64,000 nt of DNA from Heliocidaris tuberculata (taxonomy: Eukaryota; Echinodermata; Echinoidea; Camarodonta; Echinometridae). This document shows, in pieces, positions 1-13,700 of this stretch. The notes beneath the pieces were generated by a model. It worked only from the letters and a program-made list of their open reading frames with translations. It had not been told where the DNA came from and made no database searches. Each line of letters starts with the position of its first letter. Positions within the stretch are counted from its first letter, which is position 1. The position numbers and the translations under genes are program-made. Location: NCBI GenBank assembly GCA_025618425.1, contig CM046836.1, positions 14,179,703 to 14,243,702 on the forward strand, in the 5' to 3' direction.

Positions 1-94
1 CATACACCTATTTCTATGTACCATTTGATAAGCAACCTTTTCAAAGTGCTTCTGGATATTGTATGTACATGTTGTACATGTTGTTTTTTCTTTC

Positions 95-412
95 ACAATG
101 TGATTCCGGATATATGTACAATACACATTTTGTTTCTTTCACAATGTGATTCCAGATATGTACATGTTGTTTCTTTCACAATGTGATTCCAGATATAGTT
201 GTTTCTTTCACAATGTGATTCCGGATATATGTACATGTTGTTTCTTTTACAATGTGATTCCAGATATGTACATGTTGTTTCTTTCACAATGTGATTCCAG
301 ATATAGTTGTTTCTTTCACAATGTGATTCCAGATATATACATGTTGTTTCTTTCACAATGTGATTCCGGATATGCACATGTACATGTACATGTAGTTTCT
401 TTCACAATGTGA
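95..412. repeat. Minisatellite with three-unit higher-order structure
   Basis: Nine copies of a unit containing ACAATGTGATTCC begin at 95, 141, 178, 210, 249, 286, 318, 355 and 404. The spacing cycles through 37, 32 and 39 bases, giving a 108-bp higher-order period (141 to 249, 178 to 286, 210 to 318). Long open frames on both strands here are artefacts of the repeat. Confidence 0.9.
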
Positions 413-640
413 TCACATGACCAGAACTCTACTTTATCTTTAAAGGGGAAGTCCACAATTTGCATCACGTTACATTTCTACTGCAGAAAGTAGTAGAAAT
501 ATATCAATTAAAGATTGAGGAACATCTGACAAAGGATATGAAATTTGTGCAGTTTTTTAAATTGCGAAAGTGTGAGTAAGGACAAATTGGCAACTTGAAT
601 AAAAATTTAAATCTCGCCTTTTTCATTTTTATGCATGGGT

Positions 641-1165
641 TTAAAGGGGAAGTCCACCCTGATTACAAGTTGGTTTTAAAAGAAGCAGAAATATTAAACA
701 GATCAGTGAACTGAAGATTTGAGCAAAATACAATAAAAGTTATGAATTTTTGAAGTTGTAATCAATCAAACCCAAATTGGCAACTCCGTGACGCATCTTT
801 GGAGTGCCTCTCCCATTTGCCCTATACCCCAAAAATCATTAATTTCCATTTTCTAGAAAGAAAATATTCAATCATACATGCACCTTAGATACATGTATAA
901 TCACTGTTCATGTGTTTTAACACAAAGCATATGTATGAAACAAATCTATATGTATTGCTTTATCAAAAACTAAGAAAAAAATTTATGAGATTTTCAGTAC
1001 TGAGCAAATGGGAGGGGAGCTTACAAGATATCACAGAGTTCCCAATTTGTGTTTGATTGAGTACAACTTCAAAAATTCATAACTTTCTAATTTCTTGTCG
1101 GATTTTGCTGATACTTTCACTGACCTGTTTCTTTTATTTTGCTTCTTTTGTGTTAAGGACAGAAA
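641..1165. mobile_element. Diverged foldback MITE starting TTAAAGGGGAAGTC
   Basis: The left arm (641 to about 800) and right arm (about 1020-1165) are inverted copies. Shared blocks include AAAAGAAGCAG, TATGAATTTTTGAAGTTG and the tract around CAATTTG with TTTGATTGA. The same family is better preserved at 50921-51468. No coding capacity is visible. A shorter TTAAAGGGGAAGTCCAC fragment also occurs at about 440. Confidence 0.7.
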
Positions 1166-2353
1166 TAGGTATTATTTATGTCTATGCCCATGTTTCTGTA
1201 TCTACTACATGTGTAGATGTATGTATGTAGACTATCCACTACAGAGCAGAGCACCATTATTCCTTTCCAAGTCACAAGAGGGCGCTAGATAAGAAATATC
1301 AACATCAAGCTCCAAAAGGAAAGGGGCTTGAGGGGAAGCGGAAACTGCAAAATTGCAGATTGCAGGCAGATCCCAATTTAATTGAAAATTTTTCGGCGTG
1401 GCCTGATTTGTCTGCTGTTGTTCATGTGCATACATGCAGTCACACAGTGTGTCTGATTAAACAGCCTAAGGCATAGTGTATTTTCATGTACATGTACAAT
1501 GTTGTGTACATGTAAGCAATGCTGGTCAAGCTACCTTTGATAGTAAAGGTAGCTTGTATTATCTTGATGTTTGCCAGAGTAATTAAGCTCTGAATATCTT
1601 CAGAAGAGCTCTTGTAAAAACAAACCTAACAATAGAATAAAATGCACTTTTAGGATTGTCACTTTTATAATACATACATGTAAATAACATTATGAACATT
1701 AAAAAAAAATCTATTATAATTATTTTTCGTTGCCAAATAAGAAATATGTTTAAAATGTAGAAATTTTTTTCGTCAATACGGCATATTAAAAAGATTTTGC
1801 TTGTATTAATTCTTTTATGTACAGATTGTGTAGACTGATCTGTATACATGTATGTGCTTTTTGAGTTGTACTTTTTTCCCACAGGAGCTGGTTTGGAGTT
1901 GTTTTTTGTTTTTTTCCACAGGAGTTTTTTCCATAGAGAAAATGAGATACCCCTGGGGTTGATTTGATTTCAATTTTGGTTAGAAATTTCCAAAGCATTC
2001 CAAAGCTGAATTTTTCTGCTCATGTGAATATTTATATTTTTTTATGGATCAAGTTAAAACTTAAAAAAAAACTCGGTACAGAAATCTGCATAAAAGCACT
2101 TTTAAAAAGTAAAATCAGAATTTGAAAGTCAGGAAATAGAATACGTAGTATTTTCCATGATAAAAGAAAGCTGATTTCAAATTTTGATCTATTTGTCATT
2201 GTATGGCATTGACTTCCATATCAAACAGGCAAATGCAGGTTTGCAAGCATTTCTCTAACCCCTTTTCATAATTTCAAAACATGTTATGAAAAAAAATCAG
2301 TAGATTCTTATGTTGTTCTTAAAACTTGAGTGCCTCCCCCCCCCGGAATTGCA
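1166..2353. other. AT-rich non-coding sequence
   Basis: No gene is supported. The block is AT-rich with homopolymer A and T runs. A short palindrome, AGCTACCTTTgatagtAAAGGTAGCT, lies at about 1529-1554. Small open frames here show no recognisable protein. Confidence 0.5.
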
Positions 2354-2766
2354 TTAACCCTTTTGAGACAGGAATTATTTAAGGGCTAAATTGATCACAT
2401 TTTGTTCTTCAAATTGGCAATAATAACATTTTTCTTTTAATGCTACGCGGTTCTAATAAAATGTCATGCCTTTCAAAACAACATACATGGTTAGGAACTT
2501 TGTCGAAAAGTTGAAAAAGTTGCCAATTTGGATAAAAAGCAATGATTTGGAACCTCTTGATGTGTTGCCAATTTAAGGATTTTAAAGCTTATTCTCCTTT
2601 TTAAAATTCCTGACATCAAATGCAATATGATCATGCAACAAAAATGGACACAGTATGTGCAGAATTTTTTGCTCTTTCTACTCATGCATCTGGTATATTT
2701 TTTAAGGCTCTAAATCAAAAGTTATTGGGCGAAACCACAAAATGTCAATTGTCTCGAAAGGGTTAA
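2354..2766 (+). mobile_element. TTAA-bounded MITE, copy 1 (piggyBac-like ends)
   Basis: The element is bounded by TTAA on both sides, with inverted ends CCCTTTTGAGACA and TGTC(A/T)..TCTCGAAAGGG. About 413 bp. Closely related copies lie at 20900-21314, 25765-26179 and, inverted, 56339-56723. TTAA target duplication with CCC-starting ends is typical of piggyBac-derived non-autonomous elements. No transposase frame is present. Confidence 0.82.
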
Positions 2767-3659
2767 AGCTCATGTACAGTATTGGTAGCAAAAAGGAAAT
2801 TGGAAAGAAACATGTTAAACATAATCTCATGTTGTTCTCCTTGTATCAAAAGATGTCTATAAGAGATCATTTGGTATTCCATCTATGATTTCTGGTGAAT
2901 TTCAGTGTAAATATCTGTAAGGAATGCTTGATCACTGCCATTATGCTACGACCCTTCCACCCCGACGGCTCGCCGCACAGCAATCTTGGGGCTTCGCATA
3001 GAGACAGCGTGTGTGCACTGTGTGTAGCTACTCATCATTGGTTTTACACGTGTATTTACAGTGTATAGCACATGCTACCTTTGTTGGGATTTTACGTGCC
3101 TGTCCCGGCACATAAATTAGTTTTTGCCTCTTATTTGTTTAATATTAAACTTTAGGAGGCGAAATCTTCACAGTGTCTTAGTATTGCTAGTATCTTGCTA
3201 TTTATCAACAAAAATTGAAGAAATCTGACGAACAGTTTTTGAGGGCTTACCAAAACTTTACATGACCTTTAATATCAAAGAGTAATATGTGGTTTTAGAG
3301 GAAATATTATTGTCTTTTGTATCTCTTTTTTTATACAGTGTAGGTTGCCTTTTACCTGTAATACATTTGCAAAATGATGTGAGTTAACATCCTTCTTGCT
3401 CTCAGCAGGTGTGCATTATGGTATACATATCAGGTACATGTTTGATCTACCCCTAATCTAAAATGGTTCCCTCTCAAGAAAGTAGAAGCATGAATTCACA
3501 TAGTGTTTTCTTCAAACACAAGACATGGGAGCAAAGGAGAGGAAGATGTGTCGCTCATTAGCTATGCCGTCACAATCACCTGTCATAATGAAGCATTGAT
3601 TGTGCCGCAGCCATTAGTAGCACATCAAGATATGATCCCATTTTAGATCATTAGATGAG

Positions 3660-3713
<54 letters not shown>

Positions 3714-3999
3714 GGCAAGAGAGCAGAGAGGGGGAGAGAAATAGATGAAAGAGAAGAAGAGATAAATAAGAGAGAATGTGAGAAATGAGAGTGTATTAGC
3801 AATTTAGTCCAGTTCATCAGCATATTTGCATTATGTATTTATTTGAGCTTCCCAGATGGATGTTATAGTTGTCCATCCTTTGCCAACACACCGTTGTGCA
3901 TGCATGCTGGCATCATAATACACAGGGCACACACTCCTTTCCCACACACACACAAAACACACACAAGTACACAACTGACTGCAGACATACTGGGCATTG
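2767..3999. other. Non-coding stretch with GA microsatellite
   Basis: A (GA)n tract lies at about 3671-3708 within a purine-rich block reaching 3790. No exon of recognisable product is seen. I looked here for the PKA D/D-domain exon and found none. Confidence 0.5.
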
Positions 4000-4718
4000 A
4001 TCACTTGCACGCTCCCGAATGCATGGGCTCTATCATGCAACCGTGGCGTCTCGTCTTCAGTGTTGTCCGCCGGCAAAAGAGGGAATAAGAAAACCTGCAG
4101 CGTCCCTCGCCGACAAGCAGGCCTCGCATGCATAATGCCAACATCACCCCACCGTACCCTGCCACTTTGCTCTAAACTCAGCAGCTGCAGTCTTGCGTAG
4201 CGAGCAGTGATCACCCCTCGTCGCCTACTATCCGACTCTGTGCTGTCCGAACTCGGAACTCAAAACGTGCACAACCACCATGCAGAACCAAATCTGAGTG
4301 TCTTACATCTCTTTGCCTGAGATCCATCTCTCCTGATCTTCCTTCATTCCATCTGCTCTCTCCAGTTCTACCATATTTGTTTCATTCATTCATTTCACTT
4401 TATTTCTCATTCCAACCCGTTCCTCAGCAATTATGGTGCTCATCCGACCTTTCTGGGATTTTAACTGGAGGATAATCTGTGAATCTTGAACGTGTGCTTT
4501 GAGGAGAAATATGTTTTCAAATCAGCCTTGATCGTAGGGATTTGAGCTCGACCAATCTGAGTGTACAGTGCATGCTCCAAGGGAGTGCTCTAACGTTGGG
4601 CAGAGCCCCTAATTTGAGTCAGAGTGCTAAGTGTTTTCTTAAACACTCTGTCACGCGAAAACCAAATAAACTTCAAGGACCAACTTTCTTACTGTTGGTG
4701 TAATTATACATTGTAGAG
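4000..4718 (+). promoter_or_regulatory. Putative alternative promoter / 5' UTR of PKA-RI
   Basis: This block is richer in CpG and GC than the flanking AT-rich DNA and sits immediately upstream of the first coding exon in the window. The sequence before the start codon is open only back to an in-frame TAA at 4701-4703. A possible splice acceptor (TTGTAG at 4711-4716) just before the ATG means the 5' UTR could itself be spliced. No clear TATA box was found. The promoter assignment is inference from position and composition. Confidence 0.4.
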
Positions 4719-4787
4719 ATGAGCTTCATAAAGTCAGCCATAAATCGCAGGAGAAAATCTTCCAACGGCGGCACACCTGCCGAGACA
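4719..4787 (+). CDS. PRKAR1A: PKA-RI coding exon 1: alternative N-terminus lacking D/D domain
   Basis: 23 codons from ATG to the donor GTAAGT at 4788, ending in phase 0, which matches the phase-0 acceptor at 17284. The peptide starts [15 protein letters not shown] and is strongly basic. RRKS places Ser14 in a PKA consensus (R-R-x-S). An in-frame TAA at 4701-4703 closes the frame upstream, so this ATG is the first possible start. The position of the exon, its phase and its donor support it, but no protein family match does. It could also be a chance open frame with a good donor. Confidence 0.7.
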
Positions 4788-7700
4788 GTAAGTTTGGAAG
4801 TTTTTGAACCAACAGGTGGATTTGAAATTCTTGTGTAGGAGGAGGCCTTTTGTGTTTAATTTACCATCTTTGGAATTTCTCCCCCAACCTCTGCTTTTGA
4901 AATTACGTGAATTGGAAGTTCAAAGAGTTATTCTTGCTTCTAAAGTGCTTAAATACATGTACTCTCTGCTATGCTCAGTAGTCAGTATTTGTTGAAAGTT
5001 AGAGTCATTGCTACAAAATGTGACTTTATTTTTGGCCCACTTGACAACTGGGCACTCAGCTACATATACATGTATGGATGGGGCATTTTCATGTCTGCCT
5101 GAGGGTTTCAATTTGAAAGGCATTGCCCCTCCCTGTCTCTGGAAACTATTATTGTATTAATCTACATGTAGGCCTACCTACTACATCTAAGATTGAATTT
5201 AGGAGCCTTTGATTTTCTATTCTACCACAATTAAACCTGTCTGTAAAGGCCACCAAAGGGAAGCCGAAAAAGTGTTGCCTCCTTGAGGGAGACGTGTACA
5301 TGTAGGTGACCAGTGTAGACAGGTGGCCTTTATGTAGGGGTGGCCACTGTGACAGCTTCTTTATTGTTTTGGAGTATACATCTATCTCAAACAACTTTTT
5401 GAAAAAATTAATAATTTGATTATCAACACTCCTGCCAAATGTGTCTCTGTTTACTGTAAGTCTTCTTGCGTGCTGAATACTGATCACCATATACTGTTTA
5501 TGGATAGTAGTTCTTAATTGCCACTAATGGAGGAAACTAGGTTTGATTAGCCCAGATGGAGCATATAAGTTTTCATCTCCTATATTGAGTATAATAAGGG
5601 GAATATATATTAAAGTAGACCTACATGTACATTGTTCATGTATTTTGTCTTGTGCTAGGCAATGCTACCATTCCATATGGTTGTGAAATGTTTCCCTCAT
5701 TTAGCAATTATATGAAATCTAAATCCCGAAATTTGAACTACATGTACATAACTGACTCCTGTCAGTTAATTACAATGTACTAAACATTGTGTGGAACTTT
5801 TATGGAAAAAGACTTTTAACATCACTAGTTTTGGTCTTGCCCCATCCTTTATCTCCATATTTAAAAGAAAAAATGAAAGTAATTGGAAGAACAATGGACT
5901 TCTCCTGTAATAAACAAAGGGGACAAAACTTGTGAAGTAGTGATGCTGAAATTCTCTGTAAAAAGCTATGACGTAGTAATGTAGCCTTTTACAAATCATA
6001 TTAAACATTTCTGTTTAATTCTTAATTAATTCTACGTGTACATGCGGCTTGGGCACTCCACAGAGTGGATTTGTTACATTTATTATTATTACTGATAACA
6101 CTAGGGCTTAACACTCACGGGGTCTAGTGCAAATGACCCTATACAACTTTTTATGACCTTTGTGTTGAAGGAAAAGGAACTCAAAGTTCTGCTGGTAAGA
6201 TAGAATTCTATTGTCAAGGTAAATTAACCATAGTATACATACATGTACTTCATAACTTGTCACATTTAGAAGAATGTAGCTACAAATTGTTATAATCTTT
6301 GTGTTGAAGGAAAACAGTCTCAAAGTTCTACTGGTAAGATAGAATTCTGTTGTCACTGCAAATTAACCACAGTACACATACTTCATAACCTGTCACATTA
6401 GAAGAACAGGGGAGCATTTCATCAAGCATTTTATCAGTGATTTTTAACCGACAAATTTGCTCTCAGCCAATCAGATGCAAGGATTTCAGTAGCTTATAAC
6501 AGTTGTCGGATAAAAATCACTGACAAAACGATTGATGAAACGCTCCCCAGATGTCAACCTGCATGCATTCCTATTAACGAATTTCAAGTACACCCTAAAA
6601 ATGGAAATGTTACTTCAATGTTTAAAAAAGCCTTGGAGTGATCGCATTTTCAATATGTGAATTTTTTTGACATGCAGGATGCATCCTCTGAAGTGTTTGA
6701 TCCAGCAATAGGAACTAGGAGATGCAACATTTTTAAAAATGCTGTCTCTCCTCAGCCCTTTAAGTGTTTGATCCAGCAATAGGAACTAGGAGATACAACA
6801 TTTAAAAAAATGCTGTCTCTCCTCAGCCCTTTAAGATTTTCTAACAATGTAGTTTTACACAATTGTACATGTTATGTACAATAGTTTACCTACTGGATAT
6901 GGCAGTAATATTTCTCTAATCATGGAAGTTTCTTGTTACTTCGAAAAAGATGTGTGTTCTTTACATGCAGGAAAAACAAAGTTGATGTTGTTTAAGTAAT
7001 CTATAGGTTCTGAGTAATGGAACCTGATATGGAGGGAATAATAGAATTGAATTCTGTCATTTTAGCTGACATGGTTCAATGTTTGATGAATTAGCTTGAT
7101 AAGGAAGCCCTACATCTACTAAACTAATGGGTTTTCCTGGATATGTTGACATTTTAACTGGCCCTCATCCTTTGCCCTTTTGCTTTCTAAGTGACCATGC
7201 ATGGAGAAGCCCAAGCTGTCCCGGGATTGCCAATTTGAGTTGTTTATTGGCGAATCTGAGATGCAAATTCGACCTAAATTTTGCAGGTCGCGATGCGGCT
7301 CTTAATCATGCCGCAGTTTTTGTTGTACTCCATTAGCGTCAAAGAATAAACGTATGATAATACGGATGGGATGGAAATGCGTTTGCCATCCCAGGGAGGG
7401 AAATATAGACTCGTATTCTCATTTAAGATGGGGATGATGGCGTTGCAATGCATCCCATTTACTCTAATGAAATTGTAAGCTGATCTATGAGGTGCATAAT
7501 ATGGGTTTCGGGTATGGTTGTGGGCATCTGGCATGTAGATTTACTTGAGTTTGACTTTGAATCTCAGCTTTCCTGGGAATCTTGGCGTTCTTAGAAATGT
7601 ACATGTGCATCCACATATGGATTTGGCGTTTAGTAATCTCAGGGATCGTTTTCATGGCAGTAATACGAGACCTTGGTTGGCCTGTCAGCCTGACCATCAA

Positions 7701-10700
7701 TAACCTTTTTTATAGGGACAGATTGATCATGGCTTAAAGAAGACAGGGTGTGCAAAAAAAATACCCTGAAGTTTTTATTTTGGTACTGCCACCACTAAGA
7801 TGGACACTGCGCTGATTTTTGTACAACATTTGAGGATATGAGGGGGACATTTGTTTAAAAAGTTCGCTTTAAAAAAGAAACAAACTCCAACATATTTAAT
7901 AAATTACATGTGAAAAATATGGTACTGATCAAGTAACTATCTACTCTACTGAATAAGTTCCTATCTACTGTACTGACTAAGTTACTATCTACATGTACAT
8001 ATACTGTACTGACCATGTCACTATCTGCTGTACTGAATAAGTTACTACTACTGTATTGACTAAGTTACTATCTGCTGTACTTAAGAAGTTACCATCTACT
8101 GTACAGACTAAGTTACTATCTACTGGTCAGAATAAATTATTATATCCGTCATGAAAAGAATCTGCGCAATCGATTGGTCCAGTGCGCATCATGTGACAAA
8201 ATACAATTCCCACTAGCCTCGTGCAAATGAGCAAATTGCCATGCAGGGTAACATCTGATGTCACGATCCGTGAATAGTAGTACTATTTACGGATACTATT
8301 TATGGCATATGACACCGCTTCGGGGCTGCGCCTCTCATGAAAATAGTCTTGGTTCATGTCACCTCGGGGACCATATTTCCAACTTGACCCTCTCATGACA
8401 GTACATATTTGTATGCTATCTATTGTAGTGAATAAGTTACTCTCTACTCCAATAAATAAGTTAATATCTACTCTACTAAATAAGTTACTATCTACTCTAC
8501 TGAATAAGCTACTATCTACTCTACTGTACTAGGGAAGTTACTATCTGCTGCATGGACTAAATTACTATCTACTGTACTGAATAAGTTACTATCTACTGTA
8601 GATAACAAACAGAGTATGAGGTCACTTGCACTGCGAAGGTTGTGAGAGGAAACAGTGAATAGGAATGGAAGGTTTTTTTCAAACTTACAAGTATTTCCCC
8701 CTCTTAGGATTTTTTCAAGAATATCTGGGTATATTTACATACATACTGTACATGTACAGGTGTGTACATGTAGGCAATATATTTAACATTTTGTTGAATA
8801 TAGATTAAAAGAAATTTAAATATCAGTACTGAATTAAAACTTATTCTAGAACTACTCCCTGGTCCCTGGGCTACTACCCCCAACAACTATCCCACAAACT
8901 ATTGACCCCCCCCCCCCAGTACAATTACCCTGTGTACAACTATGCCCTGGACAACTACATGTACCTCCCTCCCCCTTTAGAATGCTAAAAGAGTACTGTA
9001 CATGTATGTTTAACTCAATCTACATGTGAGAGATTTCCAGTAAATGGGCAGCATATTTGCTGAACAAATGCATGTAAAATGTATGATAATACATGTACAT
9101 CTAAGTAATGAACAGGCTAAGAAATCAGGTCAATGAATAATCCCCATCATGAGAACTTGTAGTCCCATTTGTGGCATTGTACGTCAGCATTAGTATTTTT
9201 CTTTTGTATGTAATTGAAGAAAGTATTCAATAAGTTTCTTTTGATTTCACTCATGCACACAACCATTCTTAACAACTTAACCCAGAATGGCTTTTTAGAC
9301 ACTTTTCCTATCAAACTGCAGATTAATTTTCAGAACTCATGATTTCCTTCAGCATATATTGTTTGCTTAGAGCCAGAAGGGCATTCATTCATTCTCATTC
9401 ATATACTTTAACATGGAGTTAGCACCTGTCTGGCTCTCTGAAGACAATGTCCGAAGCTCGCCCAAACAGTGTACATTTCCATTGTGTTATACATGTAAAT
9501 AATACACAAGTGGATTTTATTTTTGTACCATGTCATGTTGTATCTTGCACAGGCAGTATGCTCGTCACAACCGTCTTTCTCTTGTCGGTTCATATCTCCT
9601 TTCAATTTGTGCAATTACGAATCTAACTATATTCCAATAAAAAATACTCAAGACTCCAGCGCCCTGTGAAAAATCAATAAGGTTAGCAACAATGACAGCT
9701 TCACATGCAAGAAAGGTCTCATGACCTGATCATGACTGATGCATCTTTTAAAACATTGATGATACTGTATGTTGCAATTTATAGTTTCTTCCTTGTGTCA
9801 GGGTAGTCTTTTTAATATAAATGGGATTTAATATAAATAATTGCGTTGAATCGCTTCATTGAGTTTTCTTTTGCAACTCAAATAATTTGGGGTATTTTGA
9901 TATTTAGCTTTATTCAGTTCAAATGTTCAATTTCACAATGTGTTTTAATGCTAAGCACGCTTCTGTTACAAAATTGGTTTAACTACCTCAACAGGCAACT
10001 GGCATTTTGTCCATCCGAGCCACAACTGAAAAATACATGTAATATTATACAATCTAAATTCTGACAGATAAAATGCAATAACACATTAGGTGAATATGAA
10101 GTTTTTAGAGCTCTACACGCATTGTTGGCACTTTGTGAAGAAAAGAATCATTCAAAAAATTGAAATGCATATTGAAAATGGTATATATTTTCATTTAGGT
10201 ACTAAAGTTTACTTTCTTTGCCCTTTGTGAACTTCTAGCCAGGTGAATAGGAGATTCATTTAACTGCACTGCCTGCCCATCTACATGTAGGCCAGTAGGA
10301 TTTTAATTAGGCCAGGCAAGCAGGCTAGTACATGTAGCTTTTGAACCCCCGCAGGGTATGCTCTAATTACTTCAGATGGAGATATTGAGATTCAATCCAT
10401 GAAATCCTTTTGATAAGGCCTCATTAGGTTGCCATGGTAACCAAGCTGTTTCCCATGGCTGTCACTTTCACCTGCATTTGTGTTTGCACGTACATGAAAC
10501 AGGAGTGTATACCAGTGCAACAATATCATGTAGGCATCAGTGTGTTCATGTGCATACATTTAGATAGCAGAGCGCAGTATTTGCATGATGGTTTTCACAA
10601 AGAACAAAATTGATCGGTGATTAGCGGCAAGTTTGCCGACCGACTCCCTCGTTTGGGGAAAAACAGCGCCGGCGTTTGCATGGCAAATACCGGACACCTG

Positions 10701-13700
10701 CCTCCGATTTGCATTCCTGACAGTGATGGCATACGTGATCTGCGGGTCGTTTTCCTCCTTGTTATGAACAGCTCATTGGGTTTGTCATGAGCCGTCCGAC
10801 TACGCTGTCGCTTGTGGAAGCAGCCGTCGCAGCTACCCTCTTGCTCACTGCAGGGTGTCAAACGTGGGTCTGAGTCGTAATCGATGGCAGAGTCAGCTAA
10901 TGGGATGCACTGTGCTTGAGCAAGGTGTACTGTGTAGGCAATGGGGCAAAGTGTGGCATAATGCCATATATTGCAGTTGAAATTATTGATCAAGAGGTTT
11001 AAAGGTTATTTGGGTTACTGGTGGTATAATTGCATTTGGAATCAACTGCCTTGAAGCTTTTCTGAATGGTTGATTGTCAAGTGAAAGGGAATAATTGTGT
11101 TTAATTACATTTTGTAGTTATTAAATTTCTTTTTTAAAAAGGACTAAATCCTGTTAAAAATCAAGCGCTATGGAAAAACAGGTGCATGGGACTACACAAA
11201 CCCGTTTCGTCTGAAATTTGTTCAGAAGTTGTGTACTATTTCTAGTCGTCATTGAAATGTGAGGGTATTTCAGAAGCATTCTTTCTCTTTTGACAGTATT
11301 ACTGAAATATTATTTATTGTGGGAAGGGAAAAAAAATGAGAAAACTCATAAGATATTTTTTCATCTTTACTCAAGATTCTCTTTTATATTCTGTTAAATG
11401 CAAACTAAAGGTATGTTGCTATCTTTGGTAGATGTGGACATAGGCCTATGTACTAGAATGATAAATCCTGTAAAAATTGTATATCATTTCCGTCACATCT
11501 ATGACATAAGCTTTATTTTAAAAAACAACAACTATGGTTTATATCTACATGTATGTTAAGAAGGTTTTGATAGGGTATGCTATTCAATTGGCATTATGGT
11601 CATAAAATCAGGTAAGAATATGTATACATGAAGACTTTTGAATAGCAAGATTTTCAACATAATGCAAGGTGTATGTAAGCTGCTTGAATTGTTGCAGAGG
11701 AGACAGAGGTGTGCTAAATGAATAGCGAGGAGAGAGAGAGAGAGAAAGAATTAAAAATAGGCATAGCATAGAGAGGGTAAAATGAAGGAAAAGAGGTAGA
11801 GAAAGAGTGTAAGAAAGAAAAGAGAGAGAGAGAGAGAGAGAGTGAATTAATAAAATGGGGTGGAGAAAGAGAAACAAGCAACCAAAGGCAGAAAACAGGA
11901 ATGAAAAGGGGAATGGAGAAAGAAAGAAAGAGGGTGCAAATCATCTTGTACGCATGTCTAAAGTGTGGCTAGGTCTCATGTCTTAGACGATCATAAGAAG
12001 ACAAAATTTATCTTTTTAAATTTCCCCCTTTTAAAACAAAAAGCATTCCCTTTTCTTGCTTAAGAAACAAAGAATGAAATTAAATCAGATAAGGTTTCAC
12101 ATTGAAATAACCATCTCCAGTAACAGTATTAATATTCCTCTCCAAAAGGGACTGTTAAAAATCGAAATGGACCTGTTTGCAGAGACAACACAGTGGATGT
12201 AGATTAAACGGCATCAGCCTTTCATCTTTTCATTCGCTCTACGCCTGGGGGAAGAAAAGTGCGAGTGTGTTGTAGCTTGATGTCGTGAGTTGGGTGGGGA
12301 GGTACTTAGTTCTGTGCTGGTCTACTTTTGAATGATCAGTATCAGAAATAGAAAGAGGCGCCAGGGGCACTTCGCCCTGCTTCTGTCATATGGCGTGCAT
12401 GTTTACATGTGCAGCGGGTCAGACGATTCAGGTTTCTGCTGGCATAGCCATTCGTTCACTTTCTGCATGTTCGATCACCTTGCCATGGATATGAATTGTT
12501 GATTTGATACAATTTCATTGTAAATATATTTAGACTGAAATTAGAAGTCCTGCCTGTAAAGACATTGCTTTTAATAAAAGCAGAGAATGAGAGTTAAACA
12601 GATCAAAATTTGTTTGACAGAGAAAGGCAAAAATGTTCCGATGATGTGAAGATTGCTATCTACTGCTGTGAAATACTCCCAAACAAGTATTTTGAAATTG
12701 ATAAGTTTCCATATTTCTGTTAACAATTCTGATAAGAAGAATAACCCTTTTTCATGTTTCTCAAAGGATTTGTTGTCTTAATACCATTGATGTATAGTAT
12801 GTCTACCATATCTTTGTAATATCATCTACACTTTTACAACTGCCTGCGAAGGAAAATAAAAAGTTCAATTTTATCTCAAGCGAATTTTATGTTTTCCGTC
12901 TAGGAACCCTCTTCACTAATCACCCCATCCTACATGTACCCAGCAAAAACATGAAAATGTAATGAACAAGTTTGTGTAAATTTAATTTAAATGAAACTCA
13001 TTAGCATAGGATGTTACAGACAGTTTCAATAAATATATATGGTTCATCACTTCCCATTTAAATTGTACATCATCCATGTAATAGGAAGGAAAAAAAGTAT
13101 TAAACAGATAACCTCTCCATTGGAGAGCCATCATTTCTTCTCTTCAAAATTATGAATACATGGCGTACAGGTACAATTAAATGAAACTCATTAGGAGTGC
13201 ATGCTACAGACATTTTCAAATAATAAATATGGTTCGCTACCCAATTCAATCATACATCTTCTGGGTAATGGAAAGGAAAACAGTATTAAAGAGCCACCAT
13301 ACCCCCAACGGTGTGAGCCATTATACCCGATTTATATATCGTTGGCATGGCACGAAGGCTTCCCACTGATGTGATCAATGGCCTTGATTTTCAGTTCATC
13401 ATCGCTTGGAATGGAAGCACAATCTGAAGCTGATTACATTAGGGTAGCCCTAATATAGAGTACTAGTAGTCGCTTTAATGTAAATGCTAGATAAACCACA
13501 GAGCAGTAGCGATGGCTTTTCCATGCAGTGCACTGCAGTTAGTTGTATTAATTTTTTTGAAAGCACATATATTTGTTGAAAGAGCTTAAAGGGGGTACCC
13601 AATGCTGAAACAATGTTAGTTCATTTAAAAGATCATGATTTTATTAGCAGAAAACCATCTGCCTTAAGTTTTTTAAAAATTCGTGTTGCCAGAAAAATCC

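Noticed and set aside
93..412. 94-aa and 88-aa open frames
   Set aside because: Both are translations of the ACAATGTGATTCC minisatellite.
1..4718. Search for the PKA-RI D/D-domain exon
   Set aside because: No + strand frame shows the ECELYVQKH or CTARP-type motifs expected of the RI D/D domain.
10595..10993. 132-codon - strand open frame
   Set aside because: No recognisable domain and no splice or promoter support. Kept only as a compositional block.
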